In this document: positions 8,933 through 16,927 of the stretch, one piece after another
Position numbering within the stretch: the first letter of the stretch is position 1
Layout: every line of letters starts with the position of its first letter
From: Chryseobacterium camelliae
GTDB taxonomy: Bacteria; Bacteroidota; Bacteroidia; Flavobacteriales; Weeksellaceae
NCBI RefSeq assembly: GCF_002770595.1
Contig: NZ_CP022986.1
Location: forward strand, 992,001 to 1,056,000
Direction of reading: 5' to 3'
Length of the DNA: 64,000 nucleotides
Translations under genes and position numbers: made by a program
The notes under the pieces: model-generated
The model's input: only the letters and a program-made list of their open reading frames with translations
What the model was told of the DNA's origin: nothing
Databases searched by the model: none

Positions 8933-8952
8933 ATAGTTCAGATTCAAACTAT
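8933..8952. promoter_or_regulatory. Candidate MarR operator upstream of the marR gene
   Basis: ATAGTTCAGATTCAAACTAT is an imperfect 20-bp inverted repeat ending 18 bases before the marR start. It matches 16 of 20 positions of the repeat at 10411-10430 in front of the universal stress gene. Size and symmetry fit a MarR dimer, suggesting autoregulation. Confidence 0.6.
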
Positions 8953-8970
8953 TTATCATAGTTTTACGCC

Positions 8971-9423
8971 ATGAAAATTAGTCCACAAGAGCAGTTGTAC
9001 AAAGTTTCAAGATTGATAGAGACGATGCGCGATATCAGAAAAGTGGTGCGTACACAGTTCATGAAGAAAATGAAGGATCATGATCTTGACCTGACCATTG
9101 AAATGCTGGAAGTATTGCATATCCTCTGGAACCAGGATAACGTCAACCAACAGGAAATCGTAGATAAGACCAACCGGAATAAAGCCAGCATCACCTCTCT
9201 CATCAGTAATATGACCGCCCGTGGCCTTGTGCAAAGAAATCCCGATCCGCTGGACAGGAGGAACAGGCTGATTTCGCTGACACCGGAAGGTGAACGCTAC
9301 CAGCAAAAGCTGATTCCCCTGCTGGAAGAAGTCTACGCACCCTTACTGTCCGCAGATATGATCCGGGAGATTGAGCATACAACAAATCAGCTTCAGAATA
9401 TCCTCCAAACGATCAGCGAATGA
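8971..9423 (+). CDS. MarR family transcriptional regulator
   Basis: Winged-helix dimeric repressor of 150 residues. The DNA-binding part is seen in NQQEIVDKTNRNKASITSL followed by the wing DRRNRLISLTPEG, both standard for MarR proteins. The flanking helices form the dimer interface. No cysteine pair of the OhrR type is visible, so a small-molecule ligand is more likely than peroxide sensing. A 20-bp inverted repeat lies just upstream and a near-copy overlaps the promoter of the convergent universal stress gene, so these two genes are its most probable targets. Confidence 0.92.
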   Translation: MKISPQEQLYKVSRLIETMRDIRKVVRTQFMKKMKDHDLDLTIEMLEVLHILWNQDNVNQQEIVDKTNRNKASITSLISNMTARGLVQRNPDPLDRRNRLISLTPEGERYQQKLIPLLEEVYAPLLSADMIREIEHTTNQLQNILQTISE

Positions 9424-9443
9424 GCTGTTGCGGATCAGGGATG

Positions 9444-10289
9444 TTATTTTAATATCAGCACCGGCCGGCTGACATGCTGGTATAGTGCCTCTGAAATGCT
9501 GCGATTGGCCATATGATAAAGAAAGCTGTGCTCTCCCGGTAAAGCAATGATGAGATCCGTTCCATGGTACGCTGCAAAAGAAAGTATTCCCTTTACGATT
9601 TCTTTACCGAAAGAATAATGAATGCTGAAAGGTATATTTTTCAGATAACCGTGCACGTAATCTTCCCAAACCTCTTTATTCTGATCCCTCACATCCTTAT
9701 TCCCTTTCGTATCTATATAAAGCAGCATGAGATGATGGTTCTTATTCTTCAAAAATGACTTATAATCCGAAAGCCTCTCCAGGTGATCCGCGCGGCTGAT
9801 ATCACATGGAATAAGGACATTGACTACATCTTTAAAATGATAGCCGGCGGGAACAATCAGTGTTTTAACCCGGCTTATCCTTCCGATGCTTATGATGTTT
9901 TCTGAAACAGTACTGTCATTACTGCCTGCCTGACCTTCACTTCCTAAGATGATTAGTTCTACGGTAGGATCTGCTTTCAGACGGGTATTAATGCTGCGCA
10001 GCAGGGTAAGCTGACTGGTAAACCTGGATACGGTATGGCTAAAACCTGTTGTTTTAATCAGGTGGTCCAGCCGGTCAAACAATGCTTCCGTATGTTCACG
10101 GGCGCTATTCACGGTTTCTTCGTTCACAATCGTATAGCCCTCTGAAATATTGATGTAGTCAAATATGGAATCATATGTTTTCATGAGGATGATATGATCG
10201 TAGCCATATTTTTCAGCCCATTCCGCGGCAAATAATACTGCATTTTCGGTTGTCGCCGTTGAATCAACCGGTACCAATATTGTTTTCAT
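9444..10289 (-). CDS. Universal stress protein, tandem UspA domains
   Basis: Cytoplasmic stress protein of 281 residues made of two Usp domains (about 1-147 and 150-281). Domain one starts MKTILVPVDSTATTENAV and ends with a nucleotide-loop-like segment, LGSEGQAGSNDS, then TLIVPA. Domain two has NVLIPCDISR at its start and LIIALPGEHS near its end; its loop is degenerate, so only the first domain may bind ATP. Such two-domain proteins are common in Bacteroidota. It converges on the marR gene with 20 bases between stops, and its promoter carries a probable MarR operator. Confidence 0.92.
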   Translation of the reverse strand: MKTILVPVDSTATTENAVLFAAEWAEKYGYDHIILMKTYDSIFDYINISEGYTIVNEETVNSAREHTEALFDRLDHLIKTTGFSHTVSRFTSQLTLLRSINTRLKADPTVELIILGSEGQAGSNDSTVSENIISIGRISRVKTLIVPAGYHFKDVVNVLIPCDISRADHLERLSDYKSFLKNKNHHLMLLYIDTKGNKDVRDQNKEVWEDYVHGYLKNIPFSIHYSFGKEIVKGILSFAAYHGTDLIIALPGEHSFLYHMANRSISEALYQHVSRPVLILK

Positions 10290-10668
10290 AACTGATGTAT
10301 TTTCTTCGCCTTCAACAAGTTAGATGTCAGAATGATGCACAAGGATCGTATTCAGTGTTGCATTTTAAGAGATCAATATCTGTGTTACAGCACTAACAAA
10401 TATACATGAATTAGTTTAAATTCAAACTAATTTTAATGGACTTTAGTCTGAGAAAAATTAGGTTTCACAGCACTCTATGGTCAAATCAATTATGCCAGGC
10501 AACAGAACTGATGGCTATGCTTTATCTGCCAAAAAACTTTTTTTAAGTATTTGAATAGATCCCCGTTCTTTCCCATGAATTTTATCAATCACAACCCTTT
10601 ATCGTTGCTACTGATACCGGAAATTTTAAAATTATTTTACCTCAGGTCTGGAAGATACAAATGTACGA
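10290..10668. other. Intergenic region upstream of the universal stress gene
   Basis: This 379-base stretch contains the promoter and operator of the universal stress gene (listed separately). I see nothing else with support in the part between the operator and the stop of the next minus-strand gene. Confidence 0.5.
10397..10430 (-). promoter_or_regulatory. Promoter with overlapping MarR-type operator
   Basis: On the minus strand TTTG (complement of 10423-10426), an 18-base spacer and TATATTTG (complement of 10397-10404) make a good Bacteroidota promoter, about 100 bases upstream of the universal stress start. The inverted repeat TTAGTTTAAATTCAAACTAA (10411-10430) covers the TTTG element, so a bound MarR dimer would block it. 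Confidence 0.7.
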
Positions 10669-11340
10669 TCAATCTTCCCTGGTAACTTTCACATCCGTAA
10701 AATGGCCTGATGTACCAGGGCCGATCCATAACCCGATGCTTCCCCGAAGATCTTTGCCCTGCTTCAGGTCATTGACGATCAGCGTTGGCTGGGATGCCCC
10801 ATTGACATACAGCCTGGCCGTTTCATCCTTTACCACAATTTTTACTTTGATCCATTCCGCAGGCAGTATATCCACATAGGACTCATACATTCCCGGTGTT
10901 TCCTTTCTTAATTTCTCCCAGGGATATCCCGGGATAGAAATATACTGGCTGGAATGGTTTCTGCGCAGCTGATCATCCGCACGGCCATTGGTAGGACGTA
11001 AATAGAACACCTCCATTTTAGAGGCATCTGAAGCGGCCCTGAATGCAATCCCAACAAACCCGCGGGCGGTTGACCCGGCACTGGCAAGCGGCTGCCCGGA
11101 GACCATAGCTTCAATGGTACCGTTATGGAAGTCAATATCTTTTAAAATCGCTACGGTTTTGTCTCCGTCAGCCTGACCTTTTATTTCCAGGGCCAAGGCA
11201 CTTTTGCCCTTATAAAAGGTTTTTTCGGCGGTTACCTGAAACGGGAGTAGGTCGGTCGGGAGTATGGTTCGGTTCTGTGCTCTGCAGCTGAAGCCAGATA
11301 CCAGGCTTAACAGGAATATAAACAGCAAATTTTTAGTCAT
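10669..11340 (-). CDS. Secreted jelly-roll (DUF1080-like) protein
   Basis: Exported protein of 223 residues with a signal peptide ending near SCRAQ (residue 22). The body is beta-rich and resembles the concanavalin-like fold of DUF1080/3-keto-disaccharide hydrolase proteins: DIDFHNGTIEAMVSG, then GFVGIAFRAASDASKMEVFYLRP, AEWIKVKIVVKDETARLYVNG and GSIGLWIGPGTSGHF. That order is the usual one for these domains. Many such proteins bind or act on sugars outside the cell, but no catalytic residue can be assigned here. It is divergent from the response-regulator gene and stands alone. Confidence 0.8.
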   Translation of the reverse strand: MTKNLLFIFLLSLVSGFSCRAQNRTILPTDLLPFQVTAEKTFYKGKSALALEIKGQADGDKTVAILKDIDFHNGTIEAMVSGQPLASAGSTARGFVGIAFRAASDASKMEVFYLRPTNGRADDQLRRNHSSQYISIPGYPWEKLRKETPGMYESYVDILPAEWIKVKIVVKDETARLYVNGASQPTLIVNDLKQGKDLRGSIGLWIGPGTSGHFTDVKVTRED

Positions 11341-11658
11341 GACGGAGATAGAATTTTGATGCCTCTAAAATAAAAAAATAAAACGGTCAAAAACACATTA
11401 TTCATTCACATGACATGATCCCATCTTTTATGATCCCTTTTATAAATGATTCTATCTGCTGATCTATTTTTAAGTTTTGACTCATACAGGACAAATTTTC
11501 CCTCAGCAAGTATTACCGTTCATAAGAGAGGGAATTTATATATTAGATTTTCTTAAACAGTCTTTCAATCACTTTTTATTGTTCCTGATATTATATCCGG
11601 CACACACCTTTTCACGCTTCTTAAATTAATTTGTTATCTTGGAGATTAATTTCCCAAA
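11341..11658. other. Divergent intergenic region, promoters expected
   Basis: This 318-base AT-rich gap separates the jelly-roll gene from the two-component operon. TTATCTTGG about 25 bases before the response-regulator start is a weak match to the Bacteroidota -7 element. I see no repeat or reading frame worth listing. Confidence 0.4.
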
Positions 11659-12333
11659 ATGAATATTCTCTTAGTAGAAGATGACGAAAGAATAAGCAAG
11701 TTCCTCCTGAAGGGACTGGGCGAAGCCGGGCATCAGGTGAGCCTTGCCGAAAGCGGTGAATCTGCCCGAGAGATGATCGGTTCCTATGATTTTGATGTAA
11801 TTCTGATGGATATAATGCTTCCCGGCCTAGACGGCGTACAGCTGACGCAGCTGATCCGGTTTAAGGAAATCCACATTCCGATCCTCGTATTAAGCGCACT
11901 GAACAGCCCTGATGACAAAGTAAAAATGCTGGATATGGGCGCCGATGATTACCTTACCAAGCCTTTTCATTTTGATGAGCTGCTTTCCCGGATCAATGCC
12001 CTGACCCGGCGCAACCGGCTGTCATACCAGAAAAGCTCGGAACTGCTGCATTGCCGGAATATCACCATCAACAAAGACCTCCACACTGTTACTCAGGATG
12101 CCCGGCCGGTAAACCTATCGCCGACGGAATACAAACTCCTGCTGTTCCTGCTGGAAAATAAGAACAAAGTGCTGAGCCGGACCCAGATCCTGAACGGCGT
12201 GTGGGGCATCAATTTCGACAGTACCACCAACGTCGTGGATGTGTATGTATCGTATCTCAGAAATAAAATCGATGAATCCCAGGGACAGATTATTTATACC
12301 GTAAAAGGAGCCGGATACCTGATCAAAGAGTGA
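11659..12333 (+). CDS. OmpR/PhoB-family response regulator
   Basis: Cytoplasmic two-component regulator of 224 residues. The receiver domain (1-115) has the acidic pair at LVEDDE, the phospho-acceptor Asp51 in VILMDIMLPG and the Lys of DDYLTKPF. The C-terminal winged helix (about 130-224) contains NLSPTEYKLLLFLLENKN and ends VYVSYLRNKID and GAGYLIKE, typical for the OmpR class. It overlaps its sensor kinase by four bases (ATGA). The next operon downstream is a heavy-metal RND pump, so a CusR/CzcR-like role is likely; this is from context. Confidence 0.95.
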   Translation: MNILLVEDDERISKFLLKGLGEAGHQVSLAESGESAREMIGSYDFDVILMDIMLPGLDGVQLTQLIRFKEIHIPILVLSALNSPDDKVKMLDMGADDYLTKPFHFDELLSRINALTRRNRLSYQKSSELLHCRNITINKDLHTVTQDARPVNLSPTEYKLLLFLLENKNKVLSRTQILNGVWGINFDSTTNVVDVYVSYLRNKIDESQGQIIYTVKGAGYLIKE

Positions 12334-13700
12334 CTATGACCTTAAGAAACCGTTTTACCGCCATTTCCAGCCTGTCGTTCGGCGTTGTTTCGATCATTAC
12401 GTTTGTGGTGATCTTTATCGCCTATTATGACAGTACCAAGATTTCCTATTTTGACCGGCTGAAAAATACAGCGCTGATCTCGGCCATTTACTACCTTGAG
12501 AAGGACGAGCTTCCCAAACCCATGCATTCCCAGATCAAAAAGGAGTACAACCACCTGATCCAGAACCGGCAGGTAGCCGTGTACAACCAGAACAATGCAG
12601 TCACCTTCGGGATGAACCTTGACGATAAAAATATTACCCCTGAATACATCAGTAAGGCCAGAACCGACGGAAAGGTGCAGTTTATGGGGGATAACAATTT
12701 TTATTACGGAATTTATTACCCGGATAACCAGGGAAATTTCGTTGTCTTCGTCAAGTCTTCCAGCGATTCATTTTCCTCCCAGATCATCAGGCTTCTCATT
12801 ATTATGCTTTCCGTACTGGCCGTAGGACTGCTTATTATTTACCTGCTGAGCAGGTATCTTTCCAAAATTGTTTATAAACCCGTATCTGATGTCATCCGGC
12901 GGATCAACAGTGTGGATAATGCCGATATTTCGCAAGCCATCACCTCCACCCATACGCATGATGAAATTGATGAGCTGATTAAATCCTATAACCGGCTTCT
13001 CGGAAGAATCGGCGAAAACATGCTGCTGCAGCAGAACTTCATCAATTATGTTTCCCATGAATTCAAGACGCCGCTGGCCGCCATTTCGGGCAACCTGGAA
13101 GTGTTTGCCCAGAAGGAACGGTCGCCGCAGGAATACAAACAGGTAGCGGAAGAAGTCCTGGAAAATGTCTACGAAATCGAAAGCATTCTCAACAACCTGC
13201 TGCTGATGTCCGGGCTTTCGAAAATTGAAAAACCCCACCAGCTTTTCCGCATCGATGAAGTGATCTGGAAAGTTCATGAAAAGCTCCAGAACCACCGGAA
13301 CCGTAACCATGCGGTTATTTCCGTAAAGCTTGAGGTGAAGAATTTTTCCCTGCTTGAATACCATGGCAACGAAACGCTGCTTTACCTGGCGCTCTATAAT
13401 ATTGTTGAAAATGCACTGAAGTACTCGGATAACAGTCCGGTCGTTATCCGGATCTATGAGAAAGACGGGCATCTGGCAGTTGACGTTCAGGACCTCGGTG
13501 TCGGAATCGACCCGGAAGATCTTCTGAAAATCACGGAGACGTTCTACCGGGGCAAAAACGTAGGCACGGTAAAAGGGAGCGGCATCGGATTGTCGCTGTC
13601 TGAAAGCATCCTCCGCCATCACGATATTGGAATGACCATCGAATCCGAATTGGGAAAAGGGACAACGGTCTCGCTGGTTTTTGGCAGGGATTTGACTTGA
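12330..13700 (+). CDS. Membrane sensor histidine kinase
   Basis: Partner of the preceding regulator, 456 residues. Membrane helices lie at about 13-33 and 153-174 and enclose a periplasmic sensor region of about 120 residues. A HAMP-like linker follows, then the HisKA motif NYVSHEFKTPLAAISGN with His243, and an HATPase domain with N-box VENALKYSDN, G1 box DLGVGIDPEDL and G2 box GSGIGLSLS. The order and size match CusS/CzcS-type kinases of Bacteroidota. No Met/His-rich metal site is obvious in the periplasmic part. It is translationally coupled to the regulator. Confidence 0.94.
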   Translation: MTMTLRNRFTAISSLSFGVVSIITFVVIFIAYYDSTKISYFDRLKNTALISAIYYLEKDELPKPMHSQIKKEYNHLIQNRQVAVYNQNNAVTFGMNLDDKNITPEYISKARTDGKVQFMGDNNFYYGIYYPDNQGNFVVFVKSSSDSFSSQIIRLLIIMLSVLAVGLLIIYLLSRYLSKIVYKPVSDVIRRINSVDNADISQAITSTHTHDEIDELIKSYNRLLGRIGENMLLQQNFINYVSHEFKTPLAAISGNLEVFAQKERSPQEYKQVAEEVLENVYEIESILNNLLLMSGLSKIEKPHQLFRIDEVIWKVHEKLQNHRNRNHAVISVKLEVKNFSLLEYHGNETLLYLALYNIVENALKYSDNSPVVIRIYEKDGHLAVDVQDLGVGIDPEDLLKITETFYRGKNVGTVKGSGIGLSLSESILRHHDIGMTIESELGKGTTVSLVFGRDLT

Positions 13701-13743
13701 GGTTTTGTCTGAGTTTTTACTGCTTTTTGAACTGATTATTCTT

Positions 13744-13800
13744 AAACCACCCCGTCAAAAATTCTTTGAATTTTCGCCACCCCTCCAAGGGAGGGGGTTT
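13744..13800. repeat. Double-hairpin intergenic repeat (CCACCCC...GGAGGGG)
   Basis: About 40 bases after the kinase stop there are two adjacent inverted repeats: AAAATTC-TTT-GAATTTT (13758-13774) and CCCCTCC-AAG-GGAGGGG (about 13780-13796) followed by TTTTG. The second may also work as a terminator for the two-component operon. I recall this CACCCCGTCAAAAATTC block as a recurring flavobacterial intergenic repeat; not checked here. Confidence 0.65.
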
Positions 13801-13883
13801 TGATTAACAGTAGTTTATCACCCACCTATTTAAGTTAAAGATTGAACATTTAATATGCAGATGCATAATGCTGCGTTGTTTTT

Positions 13884-14050
13884 TTAACGCAAAGGTTTTA
13901 TTTTCATAACGTATAATTTAAGGAAGCAAAGAAGGATCAGCGAGCTGATCTGATGAAGCGTCTGGATCAACGTGCGCTTCATCAGCGGCTTTGCCGCTTT
14001 TCTTTGCTCCCTTGAAAATACGCGGAATCCTTATTAAAACTTTGCGTTAA
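13884..14050. repeat. MITE-like element with about 18-bp terminal inverted repeats
   Basis: The ends, TTAACGCAAAGGTTTTATT (13884-13902) and ATTAAAACTTTGCGTTAA (14033-14050), are inverted copies with a single-base gap. Inside, AAGGAAGCAAAGAA (from 13920) pairs with TTCTTTGCTCCCTT (13 of 14), GATCAGC-GA-GCTGATC is a small hairpin, CTGATGAAGCG pairs with CGCTTCATCAG, and GCGGC-TTT-GCCGC is another. The 167-bp unit is almost entirely self-complementary and has no coding frame. It looks like a non-autonomous mobile or REP-type element. Confidence 0.75.
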
Positions 14051-14070
14051 AATTTATGCGTTTTTAAAGC

Positions 14071-14211
14071 ATCAATAGGAATGGGCTTCAGCCCATTTAC
14101 CTTGTAATACATGACGATCGGCTTTAGCCGAAACTTATCCTGTATTTTGGCCGAAGCCGGTTTTTAATGGCAACCATATCATCCATCGGGCTAAAGCCCG
14201 GCGCTATTGAT
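14071..14211. repeat. Cluster of GGGCTNNAGCCC palindromes framed by ATCAATAG repeats
   Basis: Four short palindromes follow one another: ATGGGCTTCAGCCCAT (14081-14096), CGGCTTTAGCCG (14119-14130), GGCCGAAGCCGG (14149-14160) and CGGGCTAAAGCCCG (14187-14200). The block is framed by an inverted pair, ATCAATAG at 14071-14078 and CTATTGAT at 14204-14211. This is a REP/BIME-like unit starting 20 bases after the preceding element. Confidence 0.75.
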
Positions 14212-14280
14212 AATCACATAATAAACTATATATCTTACGATTAGATTTATGTCAATAAAAAGACAATTGACCATACTCTT

Positions 14281-14446
14281 AACTACAAAAAACTTCCAGC
14301 TTCCAGCATCCCTCTCCCAGCCTATCAACTCTTCATACCCCAGCCTAACCCATACCAAACCAAAAAACCGTCAATCCTGCCAGTAACCACAAAAACTTCC
14401 AGCACCCAGCATCCCGCATCCAGCCTATCCATTCACCTTCTAACCA
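14281..14446. repeat. C-rich degenerate heptamer repeat (TTCCAGC)
   Basis: Two blocks of degenerate TTCCAGC-type heptamers (AACTTCCAGCTTCCAGCATCC near 14288 and CACCCAGCATCCCGCATCCAGC near 14402) are separated by C/A-rich, G-poor sequence. No stop-free frame or hairpin stands out. It has the look of a decayed tandem repeat just upstream of the metal-efflux promoter. Confidence 0.6.
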
Positions 14447-14458
14447 AACTCTAATGTT

Positions 14459-14517
14459 GGATTAAGCGAATCTTAATCCGGCTTGACATTCCCTCTAATC
14501 TGCCGGAAATAACTTTG
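14459..14517 (+). promoter_or_regulatory. Operator-like inverted repeat and -7 element of the metal-efflux operon
   Basis: GGATTAAG-CGAAT-CTTAATCC (14459-14479) is a perfect 8-bp inverted repeat. A TTG at 14483-14485 and TAACTTTG at 14510-14517 follow; the spacing (24) is longer than the usual Bacteroidota promoter, so only the -7 element is convincing. The repeat is in the expected place for an activator such as the response regulator at 11659. Confidence 0.6.
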
Positions 14518-14535
14518 CAGCCTAAATAAAAGGCT

Positions 14536-15810
14536 TTGAAGAAAATTATTTTTACAATACTCTGCATTCCGCTTTTTGCGTATGCTTCCGCACAGGTAAG
14601 CGATACGATCAAGATCAGCAGATCCGAAGCAGAGTCTGCATTCCTTGAGAAAAATATTGACCTTATTGTCCAGAAGCTTGAGATTTCCCAGGCGGAAGCC
14701 CAGGTATTACAGGCTAAATACTGGCCGAATCCAACTTTAACCGTAGATGAGGTAAACCTCTGGCGTACCTATGATATCGAGGCACAGCCTGCGCTCATCG
14801 GCAACTGGGGGAAAAGTTCCCAAGTCTCGGTGCAGGTTGAGCAGGTAATCAAAACCGCCGGTAAAAGAAGGAAAAATATCGAGCTCCAGAACATTGAAGT
14901 GGACGGCGAGAAATACGAATGGCAGGAAGTGATGAGGGAACTGAAAAAGCTGCTTCGCAACACCATGACGGAGATGGTTTATAACCAGGAACTGCAACGG
15001 TTGTACAGCAGCCAGATCTCTTCCATCACAAAGTTGACGGCTTCCTATAAAAACCAGCTGACCTCCGGAAACATCAGCAAAGCCGAATACATTCGGCTAA
15101 AGGCACAGGAAGTGGAATTCAAGAAGAAACTCGTTTCCCTGCAGCAGGAAGCGGAAGAACACCAAACGGAACTGAAAGCATTGTTGATGTTGCCAGCGGA
15201 CCGTTACGTCATTATCAGTGATCCTTTGAAACAGCCTTCGGGAGATTTTTCCGAGCTTGATCTTAATCAATGGCTTGCAGAATCTGCTGAAAACAGGCCT
15301 GACATCCTGCTCTCCAAAAACCAGGAAAAGCATGCCCTGAAAAACCTTGAGATACAGAATGCCCTGAAAACCCCGGATCTTACCTTTTCGGTGGGCTACG
15401 ACCGCGGCGGGAATATCATGAAGGATTTCGTAGGTGTGGGCGTTTCCCTTGATCTGCCGGTTTTCGACCGGAATAAAGGCAATATCCAGGATGCCAGGAT
15501 TGAGGTCGATAAATCAGGCTATGAGACGAGAAAAAATATCCTGAAGTCACAGAACGAAATCAGTTCCGTATACCACAATTACATCAGGACAAAAAAGATC
15601 TCCGCCGAACTGGACGACGAGTATGAAAGTACACTGGATTCGCTACTGGTCAGCCATGAGAAAAATTTCAGGCTGAGGAACATCAGCATGCTGGAGTACA
15701 TGGATTTCCTGGAAACCTTCATCGACAATAAAATGATCATTCTCGATACCAAGAAGGAACTGAACGAATATTTTGAAAACCTGCAATATGCAGTAGGAAA
15801 AGACCTTTAA
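14536..15810 (+). CDS. TolC family protein of a heavy-metal efflux operon
   Basis: Outer-membrane channel (CusC/CzcC role), 424 residues. The start is a TTG codon: an in-frame stop (14527-14529) lies nine bases upstream and no ATG fits, while TTG begins a perfect signal peptide, MKKIIFTILCIPLFAYASAQ. AAAAGG is a plausible ribosome-binding site. The body has two helical repeats with Asn-Pro turns (AKYWPNPTLTVDEVNLW; VGYDRGGNIMKDFVGVGVSL then PVFDRNKGNI), the latter typical of metal-efflux TolC proteins. Four bases separate it from the adaptor gene. Confidence 0.92.
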   Translation: MKKIIFTILCIPLFAYASAQVSDTIKISRSEAESAFLEKNIDLIVQKLEISQAEAQVLQAKYWPNPTLTVDEVNLWRTYDIEAQPALIGNWGKSSQVSVQVEQVIKTAGKRRKNIELQNIEVDGEKYEWQEVMRELKKLLRNTMTEMVYNQELQRLYSSQISSITKLTASYKNQLTSGNISKAEYIRLKAQEVEFKKKLVSLQQEAEEHQTELKALLMLPADRYVIISDPLKQPSGDFSELDLNQWLAESAENRPDILLSKNQEKHALKNLEIQNALKTPDLTFSVGYDRGGNIMKDFVGVGVSLDLPVFDRNKGNIQDARIEVDKSGYETRKNILKSQNEISSVYHNYIRTKKISAELDDEYESTLDSLLVSHEKNFRLRNISMLEYMDFLETFIDNKMIILDTKKELNEYFENLQYAVGKDL

Positions 15811-15814
15811 AAAA

Positions 15815-16927
15815 ATGAAAACAAAAAATTATATTGCCGCTTTCGGCTTTCCCTTCCTGCTGGCGCTTTCGGGCTGCTCACAGAAAGATAACCAGGAAAA
15901 GAAAGAAACAGCAGCCTACTGCATCAGCCCGGAGCTTAAATCCAATCTAAAACTTGCTACCGTTGCCATGCAGCCTATCGAAGAGAGCATCACGCTTACC
16001 GGTGAGGTAGAAAGCAATTCAGACAGGACCGTCCCGTTTGTCAGCCTGGTAGACGGTGTGGTAACCCAGACGTTCTTCTCACTGGGCGACCATGTCTCCA
16101 AAGGCCAGGTGCTGGCCAGCGTGAAAAGTGTTTCCCTGAATGAAATGCAGGATGATACCCAGACCCTGGAAGCCCAGCTTGCCGTGGCCAAAAGAAAGCT
16201 GGCCTCGGTGGAAGCGATGTTCAAAGATGATATCGCATCCCGGAAAGACCTGGAAGAAGCACGGTCTGAAGTGCAGATCCTGAGATCCAACATTTCCAAG
16301 ACCCAAAAGAACATGAAGCTGTATTCGGCCGGGAAAAGCGATTTCCTCATCAAGTCGCCCGCAGACGGATATGTCATCGAAAAAAACATTTCCAACGGAA
16401 TGCCGGTTTCGGCGGGCGGCGACAAACTTTTCACCATATCCAACCTGGATAAGGTCTGGGTGATGGCGAATGTCTATGCCACGAATATGCGCCATATTTA
16501 TGTCAACCAGCCCGCAGTCATCAAAACACTGGCGTATCCCGACGAAAGCTTTACCGGGAAAATCGATGCAGTATCACAGGTTTTCAATGAAAACGAAAGG
16601 GTCTTAAAGGCTAAAATCGTGATGGATAACAACAACATGAAGCTCCGCCCGGGGATGTCCGCGGACATTGTACTGCCCATCAATTCACAGAATGTAAGCG
16701 CCCTCGCCGTCCCGACCAAGGCGCTGATTTTCGACAACAATCAAAGCTATGTGCTGGTCTACAAACAGGACTGTGACCTGGAAGTGCGGCACGTTACCGA
16801 AATCGTTTCAAACAATACTGTCACATATGTAGAAGGCTCACTGAAAGAGGGTGAACGCGTCGTAGCGACCAACGGCCTCATCATCTATGAAAACCTGAAA
16901 AACAAAACCGTTAATCCTACCAAATAA
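15815..16927 (+). CDS. Efflux RND periplasmic adaptor (CusB/CzcB type) lipoprotein
   Basis: Membrane-fusion subunit of 370 residues. Lipoprotein signal with lipobox LALSGC (Cys at residue 21). After it come a barrel strand, the lipoyl half-motif VVTQTFFSLGDHVSKGQVLA, a helical hairpin of about 60 residues (LEAQLAVAKRKLASVEAM) and the second lipoyl half, IKSPADGYVIEKNISNGMPV. The membrane-proximal domain ends with GLIIYENLKNK. No Met-rich N-terminal metal site of E. coli CusB type is seen. The last base of its stop codon is the first base of the permease start, so translation is coupled. Confidence 0.92.
   Translation: MKTKNYIAAFGFPFLLALSGCSQKDNQEKKETAAYCISPELKSNLKLATVAMQPIEESITLTGEVESNSDRTVPFVSLVDGVVTQTFFSLGDHVSKGQVLASVKSVSLNEMQDDTQTLEAQLAVAKRKLASVEAMFKDDIASRKDLEEARSEVQILRSNISKTQKNMKLYSAGKSDFLIKSPADGYVIEKNISNGMPVSAGGDKLFTISNLDKVWVMANVYATNMRHIYVNQPAVIKTLAYPDESFTGKIDAVSQVFNENERVLKAKIVMDNNNMKLRPGMSADIVLPINSQNVSALAVPTKALIFDNNQSYVLVYKQDCDLEVRHVTEIVSNNTVTYVEGSLKEGERVVATNGLIIYENLKNKTVNPTK

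Noticed and set aside
12768..13622. 284-codon open frame opposite the histidine kinase
   Set aside because: The kinase on the plus strand has all its motifs in order; the antisense frame has no recognisable domain.
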